Shown here: in pieces, positions 35,713-44,439 of the stretch
Layout: each line of letters begins with the position of its first letter
How positions within the stretch are numbered: position 1 is the stretch's first letter
Notes under the pieces: model-generated
What the model was told of the DNA's origin: nothing
Databases searched by the model: none
Seen by the model: only the letters and a program-made list of their open reading frames with translations
From: Chryseobacterium sp. Leaf180
GTDB lineage: Bacteria; Bacteroidota; Bacteroidia; Flavobacteriales; Weeksellaceae
DNA: 64,000 bases
Direction: 5' to 3'
Assembly: GCF_001424585.1 (NCBI RefSeq)
Contig: NZ_LMPJ01000011.1
Location: 97,451 to 161,450, forward strand
Position numbers and translations under genes: made by a program

Positions 35713-37956
35713 ATGAGAAGACAGGTTGCCAGCTTAGGATTTTTGGTCGTAACCATTTCTGCAACGGCGCAGATGCGTAATAATGCGGTAAACGATACGG
35801 TGAGAATTCAGGAGATTGAGGACGTTTATCTTCATAAAACCGGAAATCCCAATCAGGCGCGTACAACGACTGCAAAATCGAATCTTACGGTAATGGAAAA
35901 TCCGCAGCCGATCTCCATTGTTACGCACGAAATTATCGAACAGCAACAGGCAAAACAACTGGCAGAAGTAATTCAAAACGTGAACGGAATGTACGTAACC
36001 TCATCGCGTGGAAACTCTCAGGACAGTTTTGGTGGCCGTGGTTTTATTCTCGGAAATGACAATTTATTTAAAAACGGTGCGCGCGTAAACAGCGGCGTCT
36101 TTCCGGAAGTTACAGGGCTTGAGCGCGTGGAAGTTTTGAAAGGTGCGAATGCGATGCTTTACGGAAACACAGCTGCGGGCGCTGTTGTCAACATGATTAC
36201 AAAAAAACCGCGATTTAATTTTGGCGGAAATATTGGTTTCAACGCTGGAAGCTGGAATTCTTACAAACCTTTCGTTGATTTTTACGGTCCGCTGAGTGAT
36301 AAAATTGCCTTCCGTGTGAATGGAACGTACGAGTATGCTGAGAGTTTCAGAGACATTGTGAATTCGCAGAAGTATTATTTTAATCCTTCTTTCCTGTTTA
36401 ATTTAGGTAGAAACTCGCAGCTGATTGTTGAGGCAGATTACCTTAAAAACGATTTTACACCAGATTTTGGTCTTGGTGCTATCGAAAACCGCGACAAAAG
36501 TTATACACTGGAAACCGGTATCAAGAAAAATATTTTTCTTGGAACTGATTGGCAGTATCAGAATGTTCAGCAGGCGACCACAAACGTGACTTTTAATCAT
36601 CAGATCAGTAAAAACTGGACGCTGAATACTGTAGCTTCTTATCAAAACTATACGAGAGATTATTATTCTACGGAACGTACAAACTGGGCATATCTTACTC
36701 AGCAAGGCGTTGACAAAAACCGGCTTGCGTGGGTAAGACCTTTAAATAAAAGCTACAATGAGCAAAATTACGGATCATTTCAGGCAAACATCAACGGAGA
36801 ATTCAACACCGGAAAAATCAATCATAAAGTTTTAATTGGAGCTGATGCAGATTACGGTCAGTCGGATGCGTACACTTTTAACAATCCCAAAACCCTTGGC
36901 ATTTTATATCTGGATGATCCTTCAACGTGGGTGACAAATACGCCGATGCCTGCTGCCGATGTAAAACTTACGAAAACCCGCACAGCAACGCGCCGTGTAG
37001 GAGTTTATACACAGGATTTTATAAGCCTCACGAAAGAGTTTAAAGTTTTGGCAGGATTGAGATGGTCATATATTGAAAACAGACCGACACTGAATACAAC
37101 TTTCGCCACGGCGCAGACGGCTTACAGTAAAGTGACTGCAAATAATTCCAGCACTTCAGATCAGGCGCTTTCACCAAAAGTGGGTTTGGTATATATGCCT
37201 AATGCGAATTTATCGGTTTTCGCGACGTACACCAATTCGTTTGCAGCAAATACCGGCGTTGACGCGCGCGATTTATCCAGTGCGCTAAAGCCTTCCATCA
37301 TTGATCAGTTTGAAATTGGAGCCAAGAAAAACATCTGGAACAATGCCGTTGCATTTAATGTTTCACTTTATCAGATTGTCAATAATAACTTTTATCAGAC
37401 TGCGCTTGATGCTAAAGGAAATCCTTCCACAGATCCCAGAAATCCGAAAGATTTTGCCGGAAAACTCAGAAGCCGCGGTGTAGAAGTCGATGTAACGGGC
37501 AATCCGACGAGAAATATTTCTTTGATTGCCGGTTTCTCATATAATAATTCAGTGTATCTCGATACGCCTGCAGATTTTGGCTATGTTGAAAAACAGCGGC
37601 TGGTAAGAACTCCCGCAACGACCGCTAACTTCTCGGCTTTTTACATCTTTGATAAATTTGCGAAAGGTTTGCGGCTTGGTGCCATGGCTTATTTCATCGG
37701 CGACCGACTTGCAGGTTGGAACGATACCAAAACCGGGAGCAACAGTCTTGCCCAGAGAAATGGCGTCAGCAGAAGTTTTGCTTTGAAAGATTACACAACC
37801 ATAGCGCTTTCTGCGGGATATGAATGGAAGAAGTTTTTAGTTCAGGCCAAAGTAGGAAACCTTTTGAATGTTGAAAATTTTACAGTTCACGAAAATTATT
37901 CTGTGAATCCTATAGTACCACGCAATTTTTATTTTACGGTTACCTACCGTCTTTAA
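35713..37956 (+). CDS. TonB-dependent siderophore-type receptor
   Basis: A 747-aa outer-membrane receptor with signal peptide (cleavage near ATAQ), a plug domain at about 45-180 (PQPISIVTHEIIEQQQAKQLAEVIQNVNG, SFGGRGF, VEVLKGANAMLYG, AGAVVNMITKKP) and a 22-strand-type barrel to the C-terminus, which ends in FYFTVTYRL. The plug motifs match ferric-siderophore receptors of the FhuA/FpvA type. No N-terminal carboxypeptidase-like domain is present. No siderophore synthesis or binding-protein genes are adjacent. Confidence 0.93.
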   Translation: MRRQVASLGFLVVTISATAQMRNNAVNDTVRIQEIEDVYLHKTGNPNQARTTTAKSNLTVMENPQPISIVTHEIIEQQQAKQLAEVIQNVNGMYVTSSRGNSQDSFGGRGFILGNDNLFKNGARVNSGVFPEVTGLERVEVLKGANAMLYGNTAAGAVVNMITKKPRFNFGGNIGFNAGSWNSYKPFVDFYGPLSDKIAFRVNGTYEYAESFRDIVNSQKYYFNPSFLFNLGRNSQLIVEADYLKNDFTPDFGLGAIENRDKSYTLETGIKKNIFLGTDWQYQNVQQATTNVTFNHQISKNWTLNTVASYQNYTRDYYSTERTNWAYLTQQGVDKNRLAWVRPLNKSYNEQNYGSFQANINGEFNTGKINHKVLIGADADYGQSDAYTFNNPKTLGILYLDDPSTWVTNTPMPAADVKLTKTRTATRRVGVYTQDFISLTKEFKVLAGLRWSYIENRPTLNTTFATAQTAYSKVTANNSSTSDQALSPKVGLVYMPNANLSVFATYTNSFAANTGVDARDLSSALKPSIIDQFEIGAKKNIWNNAVAFNVSLYQIVNNNFYQTALDAKGNPSTDPRNPKDFAGKLRSRGVEVDVTGNPTRNISLIAGFSYNNSVYLDTPADFGYVEKQRLVRTPATTANFSAFYIFDKFAKGLRLGAMAYFIGDRLAGWNDTKTGSNSLAQRNGVSRSFALKDYTTIALSAGYEWKKFLVQAKVGNLLNVENFTVHENYSVNPIVPRNFYFTVTYRL

Positions 37957-37980
37957 TTTTTCTTGATAATTGATTACTTA

Positions 37981-38008
37981 AAAAAGCTGATTTCGATCAG
38001 CTTTTTGT
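37981..38008 (+). terminator. Intrinsic terminator of the receptor gene
   Basis: Arms AAAAAGCTGAT and ATCAGCTTTTT around TTCG. Confidence 0.9.
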
Positions 38009-38012
38009 TTTT

Positions 38013-38073
38013 GGCATTGTTGCACAAATATTCCGGCAACCTGCATCAGGTGGTATCTGCATGCCTTTTTTAT
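38013..38073 (+). ncRNA. Possible structured RNA or second terminator
   Basis: Directly after the receptor terminator. GGCAT (38013-38017) can pair with ATGCC (38061-38065), the adjacent GCA with TGC, and an internal hairpin ACCTG-cat-CAGGT lies at 38039-38051; a T run follows. No coding frame is present. It could be a backup terminator or a small RNA; no homology is claimed. Confidence 0.3.
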
Positions 38074-38207
38074 TTCAAATTCAAGCTTAAAAAAATATTA
38101 AAATGAAAGTTGTAAAAGCTACAAACACTCTCATACCAGCGGCTGGCACATTATTTGAATCTGCTCATTCATCAAAATAATAAATTAATTATTAAAAATT
38201 ATAAATT

Positions 38208-38810
38208 ATGAAAAAGTTCTTATTAACTGGGATTTTGGCAGCTGCCGGACTTACCGCTACTGCAAACGCACAAATTCAACAAGGTAACTGGATGGTTGGT
38301 AGCAGCATCGTTGCAAGTGACTTCGGTTTGAATACAAACGGTGGATACCAAATTGCTATTACGCCAAGAGCAGCTTACTTCGTACAGGATAACTGGGCAG
38401 TGGGTGGTTATGTAAATTTAGGTACAAATAAAGTGACTAAAGACAGCCCTACAACATTTACCTATGCAGTGGGAGCATTAAGCAGATATTATTTGTCTCC
38501 AAACGAAGCTGGAGTTGATAATTTATTAAATCATGGCCGATTTTTCTTTGAAGGAAATCTTGGTATAGGCGGACAATCTACAAAAGGTGGTTTGTCAACA
38601 AACGGTTTAGACTTCGGTGTAGGTCCTGGTTACTCATACTTCATTACTCCAAACATTGGTGTTGAAGGATTGCTTAAATATAACGGTGTAGCTGGTTTCG
38701 GTAACGAAGGCCTACAGTCTAGATTAAGCTTCAACGTAGGTTTTGCTATTTATCTGCCAACTTCCAAAGGTAAGCAGGTGGCAAACGAAATCGAAAGAGA
38801 AGTAAAATAA
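38208..38810 (+). CDS. Outer-membrane beta-barrel (porin-like) protein
   Basis: A 200-aa protein with a signal peptide cleaved near TANAQ. The mature part has alternating strands (GNWMVGSSIVASDFG, GGYQIAITPRAAYFV, NWAVGGYVNLG, GVGPGYSYFITPNIGVEGLLKY) typical of small 8-stranded OmpW/OmpX-like or PorT-like barrels. Its base composition is less biased toward A/T-ending codons than neighbours, as in abundant proteins. Function not identified. Confidence 0.75.
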   Translation: MKKFLLTGILAAAGLTATANAQIQQGNWMVGSSIVASDFGLNTNGGYQIAITPRAAYFVQDNWAVGGYVNLGTNKVTKDSPTTFTYAVGALSRYYLSPNEAGVDNLLNHGRFFFEGNLGIGGQSTKGGLSTNGLDFGVGPGYSYFITPNIGVEGLLKYNGVAGFGNEGLQSRLSFNVGFAIYLPTSKGKQVANEIEREVK

Positions 38811-38832
38811 TTAAAGCATTTTAAACAAATCA

Positions 38833-38866
38833 ATAAGACCCGGAAAGTATTTTCCGGGTCTTATCT
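38833..38866 (+). terminator. Intrinsic terminator
   Basis: Long stem with arms ATAAGACCCGGAAA and TTTCCGGGTCTTAT followed by T-rich sequence. Confidence 0.9.
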
Positions 38867-38910
38867 TTTTGAAATTAAAACTAAACTATATATATAAAAA
38901 AAACTAAATC

Positions 38911-39009
38911 ATGTTCCTCACAAACATTATTGTTACTTCTAATAAGTCTACAAATTTAATAGACTTTTTCCGTATGGCAAAATATTTGTTTAAAAAATTC
39001 TTTAAATAA
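38911..39009 (+). CDS. Possible 32-residue leader ORF before mscS
   Basis: An ATG at 38911 opens a 32-codon frame whose TAA (39007-39009) directly abuts the mscS ATG. The C-terminal part MAKYLFKKFFK is cationic and amphipathic. The frame contains a hairpin-like repeat (AAGTCTA and TAGACTT, 38944-38966). It may be a leader peptide, a small membrane peptide or chance; nothing confirms translation. Confidence 0.3.
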   Translation: MFLTNIIVTSNKSTNLIDFFRMAKYLFKKFFK

Positions 39010-39912
39010 ATGATGAAAGAAAAAAGCTTAGGATATTTTGATATCGTTTACCGAGTGTTGGGCAACTGGTATCTTAAATTTGCCCAGATCACGCCAAAAC
39101 TGATTGTTGGTATCATTGTATTCACCCTTTTTGTACTGACCAGCAAATATCTTAGCAAAGGTTTTGTAAAAATTTTTCATAGACTTTTCCCTAAAAGCAA
39201 GAAAGAAAGTTCGCTCGTTACGACAGTCAGCATTTTCCGGTTTGTCATTCTTATTATGGGCGCTTTTATATCCCTTGAAATCATGGGATTCAGCGGATTT
39301 TTGTGGAAATTTATCGGGAGTCTCGGTGTCGCGGGTGTAATTGCAGGGGTTGCTCTAAAAGATCTGGTTTCCAGTATATTCTCGGGAATGCTTATTGGCA
39401 TTGATAAAGCATTTAAAGTCGGTGATTACATTACGATAGGAAACCACTCCGGAACAGTACAGGATATCGGTTTTTTAACCACAAAACTCATTACCGACGA
39501 TGGGAAAAAAGCATACATTCCAAATCAGATTATTTTCAGTGCACCGTTTTACAATATTACCGCTTCACCTCAGCGTCGTATCATTTTAGATTTTGAAATT
39601 CCCGCTGACGAAGATATCAGACTGGCACGGCACGGCGTAATGGAAGAAATAAAAAATATGGAGCACATCGACCGTATAGAAACCGTAGAAGTGATGCTCA
39701 CAACTTTGAAACAGGGAACCTTCAATCTTCAGGCAAAATTCTGGATAAAAATTGGCACCAATATGCAGCTTGAAAAAAGTAGAGCTCTGATGAAAATAAA
39801 AATGCGCCTCGACTCTGATCAGATCAGAATGGTAACGCCTACAAGCATCAGTATTACAAACGGCGATCCCGGAAATTCAAATTCCATTTCACCGGATTTA
39901 TTAAACAAATAA
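39010..39912 (+). CDS. Mechanosensitive ion channel, MscS family
   Basis: A 300-aa inner-membrane channel. Transmembrane segments lie at about residues 23-46, 68-92 and the pore-lining TM3 at 95-125, where FIGSLGVAGVIAGVALKDLVSSIFSGMLI shows the Gly/Ala packing of MscS. The beta domain follows (FKVGDYITIGNHSGTVQDIGFLTTKL, then YIPNQIIFSAPFYN), then the alpha/beta C-terminal domain. It opens under membrane tension to release solutes. Starts at 39010 or 39013 are equivalent. Confidence 0.92.
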   Translation: MMKEKSLGYFDIVYRVLGNWYLKFAQITPKLIVGIIVFTLFVLTSKYLSKGFVKIFHRLFPKSKKESSLVTTVSIFRFVILIMGAFISLEIMGFSGFLWKFIGSLGVAGVIAGVALKDLVSSIFSGMLIGIDKAFKVGDYITIGNHSGTVQDIGFLTTKLITDDGKKAYIPNQIIFSAPFYNITASPQRRIILDFEIPADEDIRLARHGVMEEIKNMEHIDRIETVEVMLTTLKQGTFNLQAKFWIKIGTNMQLEKSRALMKIKMRLDSDQIRMVTPTSISITNGDPGNSNSISPDLLNK

Positions 39913-39914
39913 AA

Positions 39915-39945
39915 AAATAACCACTTCGGAATGAAGTGGTTATTT
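39915..39945 (+). terminator. Bidirectional intrinsic terminator
   Basis: Arms AAATAACCACTTC and GAAGTGGTTATTT around GGAAT, between mscS and the convergent sucC. Confidence 0.9.
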
Positions 39946-39964
39946 ACTTTTATAAAAATTCAGC

Positions 39965-41155
39965 TTATGCTAAAACTTCTTTTACTTTGTTTGCAGCCTC
40001 TTCCAAAGTAATCGCTGAGTGAATTGGTAAACCAGCCTCGTCGATTAATTTTTTAGCTTCTACTGCGTTTGTACCCTGTAGTCTTACGATCAAAGGAACC
40101 GGAAGGCTTCCCATCGCATGATAAGCATCAACAACACCTTGTGCTACTCTGTCACAACGTACAATTCCACCAAAGATATTAATCAGAATTGCTTTTACGT
40201 TTGGATCTCTCAGGATAATTCCGAAAGCAGTCTGTACCCTTGCTGCATCTGCCGTACCTCCAACGTCCAGGAAGTTCGCCGGGCTACCACCAGATAATTT
40301 AATAATATCCATAGTTGCCATTGCAAGACCGGCACCGTTTACCATACAGGCAACATTTCCGTCAAGTTTCACGAAGTTCAGACCTGCTTCACCCGCTTCA
40401 ACATCCATAGCATCCTCTTCTCTTGTGTCTCTTAATGCAGCAAGATCTTTGTGACGGAACAGAGAGTTACCGTCCAAAGTTACTTTTGCATCTACAGCAA
40501 TAATTTTGTTATCTGAAGTTTTTAAAACCGGATTGATTTCGAAAAGAGAAGCATCAATTCCTATATACGCATTATATAAAGAAGTGATAAATTTTGTAAA
40601 TTCTTTAAAAGCATTTCCTTCAAGACCAAGATTGAAAGCGATTTTTCTTGCTTGGAAACCCTGAAGACCCAAAGTCGCATCGATCAGTTCGTTGTGGATC
40701 AAATGAGGCGTCACTTCAGCAACGTGCTCGATGTCCATCCCACCTTCTGTAGAATATACGATTGTGTTTTTCCCCTGAGCTCTGTCAAGAAGGATAGATA
40801 CATAAAATTCTTTCGTCTCAGTTTCCCCAGGATAATATACATCTTCTGCTACCAAAACAGAATGCACTTTTTTACCTTCAGCAGAAGTTTGCGGCGTAAT
40901 CAGCTGCATGCCGATGATATTTTGAGCGTTTTCTTTCAGTTTATCCATATTCGGAGAAAACTTTACACCGCCACCTTTACCACGGCCACCTGCGTGAATT
41001 TGCGCTTTCACTACCCAAGCATTAGCGCCGGTTTCTGCCGTAAGTTTTTCGGCAGCAGCAACAGCTTCTTCCACATTGTTTGCCACGAAACCACGTTGGA
41101 TCGCAACTCCGTACTTTGATAAAATCTCTTTAGATTGATACTCGTGAAGATTCAT
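39965..41155 (-). CDS. sucC: Succinyl-CoA ligase [ADP-forming] subunit beta
   Basis: A 396-aa ATP-grasp protein of the TCA cycle, forming succinyl-CoA ligase with SucD (not in this window). Motifs: MNLHEYQSKEILSKYGVA, VVKAQIHAGGRGKGGGV, FEINPVLKT, and the C-terminal NIFGGIVRCDRVAQGV. Length is typical. sucD is encoded elsewhere, as is common in Bacteroidota. Confidence 0.96.
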   Translation of the reverse strand: MNLHEYQSKEILSKYGVAIQRGFVANNVEEAVAAAEKLTAETGANAWVVKAQIHAGGRGKGGGVKFSPNMDKLKENAQNIIGMQLITPQTSAEGKKVHSVLVAEDVYYPGETETKEFYVSILLDRAQGKNTIVYSTEGGMDIEHVAEVTPHLIHNELIDATLGLQGFQARKIAFNLGLEGNAFKEFTKFITSLYNAYIGIDASLFEINPVLKTSDNKIIAVDAKVTLDGNSLFRHKDLAALRDTREEDAMDVEAGEAGLNFVKLDGNVACMVNGAGLAMATMDIIKLSGGSPANFLDVGGTADAARVQTAFGIILRDPNVKAILINIFGGIVRCDRVAQGVVDAYHAMGSLPVPLIVRLQGTNAVEAKKLIDEAGLPIHSAITLEEAANKVKEVLA

Positions 41156-41454
41156 ATATTTTTGTTATTTTAATTTAATTACCGAAGGTGTACAAATTTA
41201 CTAAAAATGAACATAGTGGAAAAGAATTTCTTAACCTTTTCCCATCAGCGCCGACTCCTAATGATTCTTGTCAGGTTTAATAAAAATTTAATACCTCTGA
41301 ATTGCAAAATTTAAACGGGGTACGTAATTTGTTACGATCTAAAAAAAACAATAAAAACCTACTTTTCTTATTCAAAAATCATAAGGTGAGAATCCTTCTA
41401 AACTTTTTTGGAATTAAATATCACACAAGTCTGATTTTTGAACAAAATATAACG

Positions 41455-43119
41455 ATGGAAATTACACCGAAACAGCACGGCTACAATCTTTTCAAATATA
41501 TTACAAAAGAGAAAAAAGACGTTACCAATATTTATTTTTATGCGATCCTTAGCGGACTTGTAAATCTGAGTGTTCCGCTTGGTATACAGTCAATTGTAAG
41601 TTTTGTGATGGGCGCGACAATGGCAACTTCGATCTACATTCTGATTGGATTTGTCGTTTTGGGAACCTGGCTTGTCGGACTTTTCAGACTGAAAGTGATG
41701 CAGATCATCGAAAAGATTCAGCAGAAAATTTTTGTTGAATTTTCTGTCGCCTTTGCCGAAAAACTTCCGAAAATTGACCTCAGCAAAACCAGAAAATATT
41801 ATCTACCCGAACTCGTAAACCGGTTTTTTGATACACAAAACCTGCAAAAAGGAATTTCAAAAATACTTCTGGAAATTCCTACGGCAATTATCCAGATTTT
41901 GTTTGGCATTTTACTTTTATCCTTCTACCATCCGTGGTTTTTGGTTTTCGGTGCGGTGGTGATTATTATCGTCATTATCATTTTCAGATTTACGATGGAC
42001 AGCGGTATACAGTCGAGCATGGAAGAGAGCGAGAAAAAATATACGGTGGCTTCCTGGCTTGAAGATATTGCGGCGTCGGTAAAAACGTTTAAAATAAATT
42101 CAAAAACAGAGGCACACGTCGCGGGTGTTGATGAGCGTGTTCTCGATTATCTGGGTTTCAGAACGCAGCATTTCCGTGTCCTGGTGATTCAGTACAAGAC
42201 GATTATTACGTTTAAGGTAGTCATCACTTTAATCATGCTGATGATCGGAACGTACCTTTTAGTTAATCAGAAATTAAATATCGGAGCTTTTATTGCGACT
42301 GAAATTGTTGTTTTAAGCATCATGGCAGCGGTGGAAAAACTGATTATCAGCCTTGAAAGTTATTATGACGTCATCGCAGCGTTGGCAAAACTGAATAAAG
42401 TAACCGATCTTCCGGAAGAAAGAACAGGCGAAATTATTTTGGAGGAGCATCAGGAAGGTCTTGAAATCGAGTTTAAAAATGTGAATTTTGCGTTCAACGA
42501 GCATCAGAAAATCCTGAATAACATCAATTTTAAAATTCCGGAAAATACAATTACGGTCATTTCCGGGAAGCTTGGCGCCGGAAAATCGCTTCTATTAAAT
42601 ATGATAGTCGGATTTTACGAACCCACAACCGGATCTGTGCTCTGCGATAAAATTCCTTTAAAAAATATTGACAAAAATGAACTCCGTACGCAGATCGGTC
42701 TGTATCTCGAAGACATGACGATTATTAAAGGTTCGGTACACGAAAATATCATTTTAGGCAACAAAAATATCAGCCCTGAAAGTGTGCTTGAACTGGCTGA
42801 AGAAATCGGAATTGATAATATTTCGAGCCAGTTCAGTATAGGTTTTGATACCCAGATCAGCGAATCTGACACCGAAGTATCTTTCAGTACGAGGAAGAAA
42901 ATTCTTCTCCTCAGATCACTTCTTGGCAAAAAACGACTTCTCGTATTGGAAGATCCGCTCGACGGAATGAATGATGAATTTAATAACAAAATGCTTTTAT
43001 ATCTAAACAAGATTAAGAAAAATACGACCATCATCATAGTTTCTCAAACTGAAAAACTCACCCAGCTTGCCGATCAGCATCTGCATCTGCAGCACGGAAA
43101 CTTAGAAAAAATCAGATAA
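41455..43119 (+). CDS. ABC exporter half-transporter with degenerate ATPase motifs
   Basis: A 554-aa protein with an ABC exporter transmembrane domain (about 30-310, five to six helices) and a nucleotide-binding domain. Walker A is intact (GKLGAGKS, residues 371-378). Other motifs deviate: the Q-loop Gln is Glu419 (YLEDM), the LSGGQ signature is replaced by SFSTRKK (476-482), the Walker B Asp-Glu pair reads Glu499-Asp500 (LLVLEDPLDG), and the H-loop His is Gln531 (VSQTE). No C39 peptidase domain is present. The start at 41455 gives a normal N-terminus; the frame from 41302 adds an unlikely basic leader. HlyD and TolC genes follow, so it is part of a tripartite exporter. Confidence 0.85.
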   Translation: MEITPKQHGYNLFKYITKEKKDVTNIYFYAILSGLVNLSVPLGIQSIVSFVMGATMATSIYILIGFVVLGTWLVGLFRLKVMQIIEKIQQKIFVEFSVAFAEKLPKIDLSKTRKYYLPELVNRFFDTQNLQKGISKILLEIPTAIIQILFGILLLSFYHPWFLVFGAVVIIIVIIIFRFTMDSGIQSSMEESEKKYTVASWLEDIAASVKTFKINSKTEAHVAGVDERVLDYLGFRTQHFRVLVIQYKTIITFKVVITLIMLMIGTYLLVNQKLNIGAFIATEIVVLSIMAAVEKLIISLESYYDVIAALAKLNKVTDLPEERTGEIILEEHQEGLEIEFKNVNFAFNEHQKILNNINFKIPENTITVISGKLGAGKSLLLNMIVGFYEPTTGSVLCDKIPLKNIDKNELRTQIGLYLEDMTIIKGSVHENIILGNKNISPESVLELAEEIGIDNISSQFSIGFDTQISESDTEVSFSTRKKILLLRSLLGKKRLLVLEDPLDGMNDEFNNKMLLYLNKIKKNTTIIIVSQTEKLTQLADQHLHLQHGNLEKIR

Positions 43120-43131
43120 AATTATTTAAAC

Positions 43132-44439
43132 ATGAAAGTGCAGTCGTTTGAAAAAATTTATCAGATTCATAAGAAATCGAACGTCAAAATGTGGTTTTTC
43201 ATTATTTTGGCAAGCGCCGTTGTCGTTTTGTTTCTGCCTTGGACGCAGAATATTCACGTGCAGGGAAATGTCACCACGCTTTATCAGGAACAGCGTCCGC
43301 AGCAGCTCAACTCGCCTATTCCCGGAAGAATCATTAATTGGAATGTAAAAAATGGTGATTTTGTAAAAAAAGGTGATACACTTCTCGAACTTTCTGAAGT
43401 GAAAGAAGAATATCTTGATCCGCTTTTAGTTGAACGCACGCAGCAACAGGTCGAAGCTAAAAAAGGCGTCCGCGACTATTATGAAGCTAAAGTGGGAACA
43501 GTAAAAAGCCAGTATGAAGCATTAAACAACGGAAGAGATTTAAAACTGAATCAGGTTAAAATAAAAATCAGTCAGCTTAATAATAAACTGGCGGGCGAAG
43601 AAGCCGAACTTGCCGCTGCCACAAATGAACTGCAGCTGAGCGAAGATCAGTACAACCGACAGAAAAAAATGTACGACGAAGGTTTGGTCTCACTTACGCA
43701 GTTTCAGCAGCGAAGTATGGCGTATCAGAATGCCGTTGCCAAGAAAACTTCTGCAGAAAATAAAGTGTCGCAGACGCGACAGGAGATTGTGACAACCGGC
43801 ATCGAACAAAACGCCGTAATTCAGGATTACAACGAGAAAATCGGCAAAATAGAAGGCGAACGTTTCCAGAATATGGGACAGATAGAAGGCAGCGAAGGCG
43901 AGATTGCCAAACTTCAGAATATGGTTGCCAACTACCGCACGAGACAGGGCTTTTATTTTATTATCGCTTCCCAAGACGGTCAGGTGGTGCAGATCAATAA
44001 AGCCGGAATTGGCGAAATCTTAAAGGACGGAGAAAATATTGCGACGATTGTTCCTGATAAAGTTGATTACGCTGTGGAAATTTACATCAAACCGGTCGAT
44101 CTTCCTTTAGTAAAAACCGGACAGCGCGTGATGTGTATTTTTGACGGATTTCCGGCGATTGTTTTTTCGGGCTGGCCAAACTCCAGCTACGGAACTTTTG
44201 CCGGAAATGTAATTGCTGTAGAAAATAATATCAGCACCAACGGACTTTTCAAAGCGCTTGTTGTTCCGACAAAAAATGAAAAAAAATGGCCGCCAAAAAT
44301 TAAAATCGGAACCGGAGTTTCCGGAATTGCGATCTTAAATGACGTGCCGGTTTGGTACGAACTGTGGCGAAATATCAATGGCTTCCCGCCTGATTATTAC
44401 GAAGTGAAAAATGCAAAAACCACAGAAAATGCAAAGTAA
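43132..44439 (+). CDS. HlyD-type membrane fusion protein
   Basis: A 435-aa periplasmic adaptor. One N-terminal transmembrane segment (about 20-40), then a lipoyl-like half-motif (SPIPGRIINWNVKNGDFVKKGDTLLELSE, near 60-90), a long coiled-coil hairpin (about 95-275, Gln/Lys/Glu-rich), the second lipoyl half (ASQDGQVVQINKAGIGEILKDGE) and beta-barrel domains (VEIYIKPVDLPLVKTGQRVMCIF). It would link the ABC transporter to the TolC-like channel. It starts 12 bp after the ABC gene and overlaps the next gene by 29 bases. Confidence 0.9.
   Translation: MKVQSFEKIYQIHKKSNVKMWFFIILASAVVVLFLPWTQNIHVQGNVTTLYQEQRPQQLNSPIPGRIINWNVKNGDFVKKGDTLLELSEVKEEYLDPLLVERTQQQVEAKKGVRDYYEAKVGTVKSQYEALNNGRDLKLNQVKIKISQLNNKLAGEEAELAAATNELQLSEDQYNRQKKMYDEGLVSLTQFQQRSMAYQNAVAKKTSAENKVSQTRQEIVTTGIEQNAVIQDYNEKIGKIEGERFQNMGQIEGSEGEIAKLQNMVANYRTRQGFYFIIASQDGQVVQINKAGIGEILKDGENIATIVPDKVDYAVEIYIKPVDLPLVKTGQRVMCIFDGFPAIVFSGWPNSSYGTFAGNVIAVENNISTNGLFKALVVPTKNEKKWPPKIKIGTGVSGIAILNDVPVWYELWRNINGFPPDYYEVKNAKTTENAK

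Noticed and set aside
38013..38028. Insertion-sequence end (the word GGCATTGTTGCACAAA looks IS-like)
   Set aside because: No transposase gene, no matching second end and no target duplication were seen; noted only as an alternative for the structured element.
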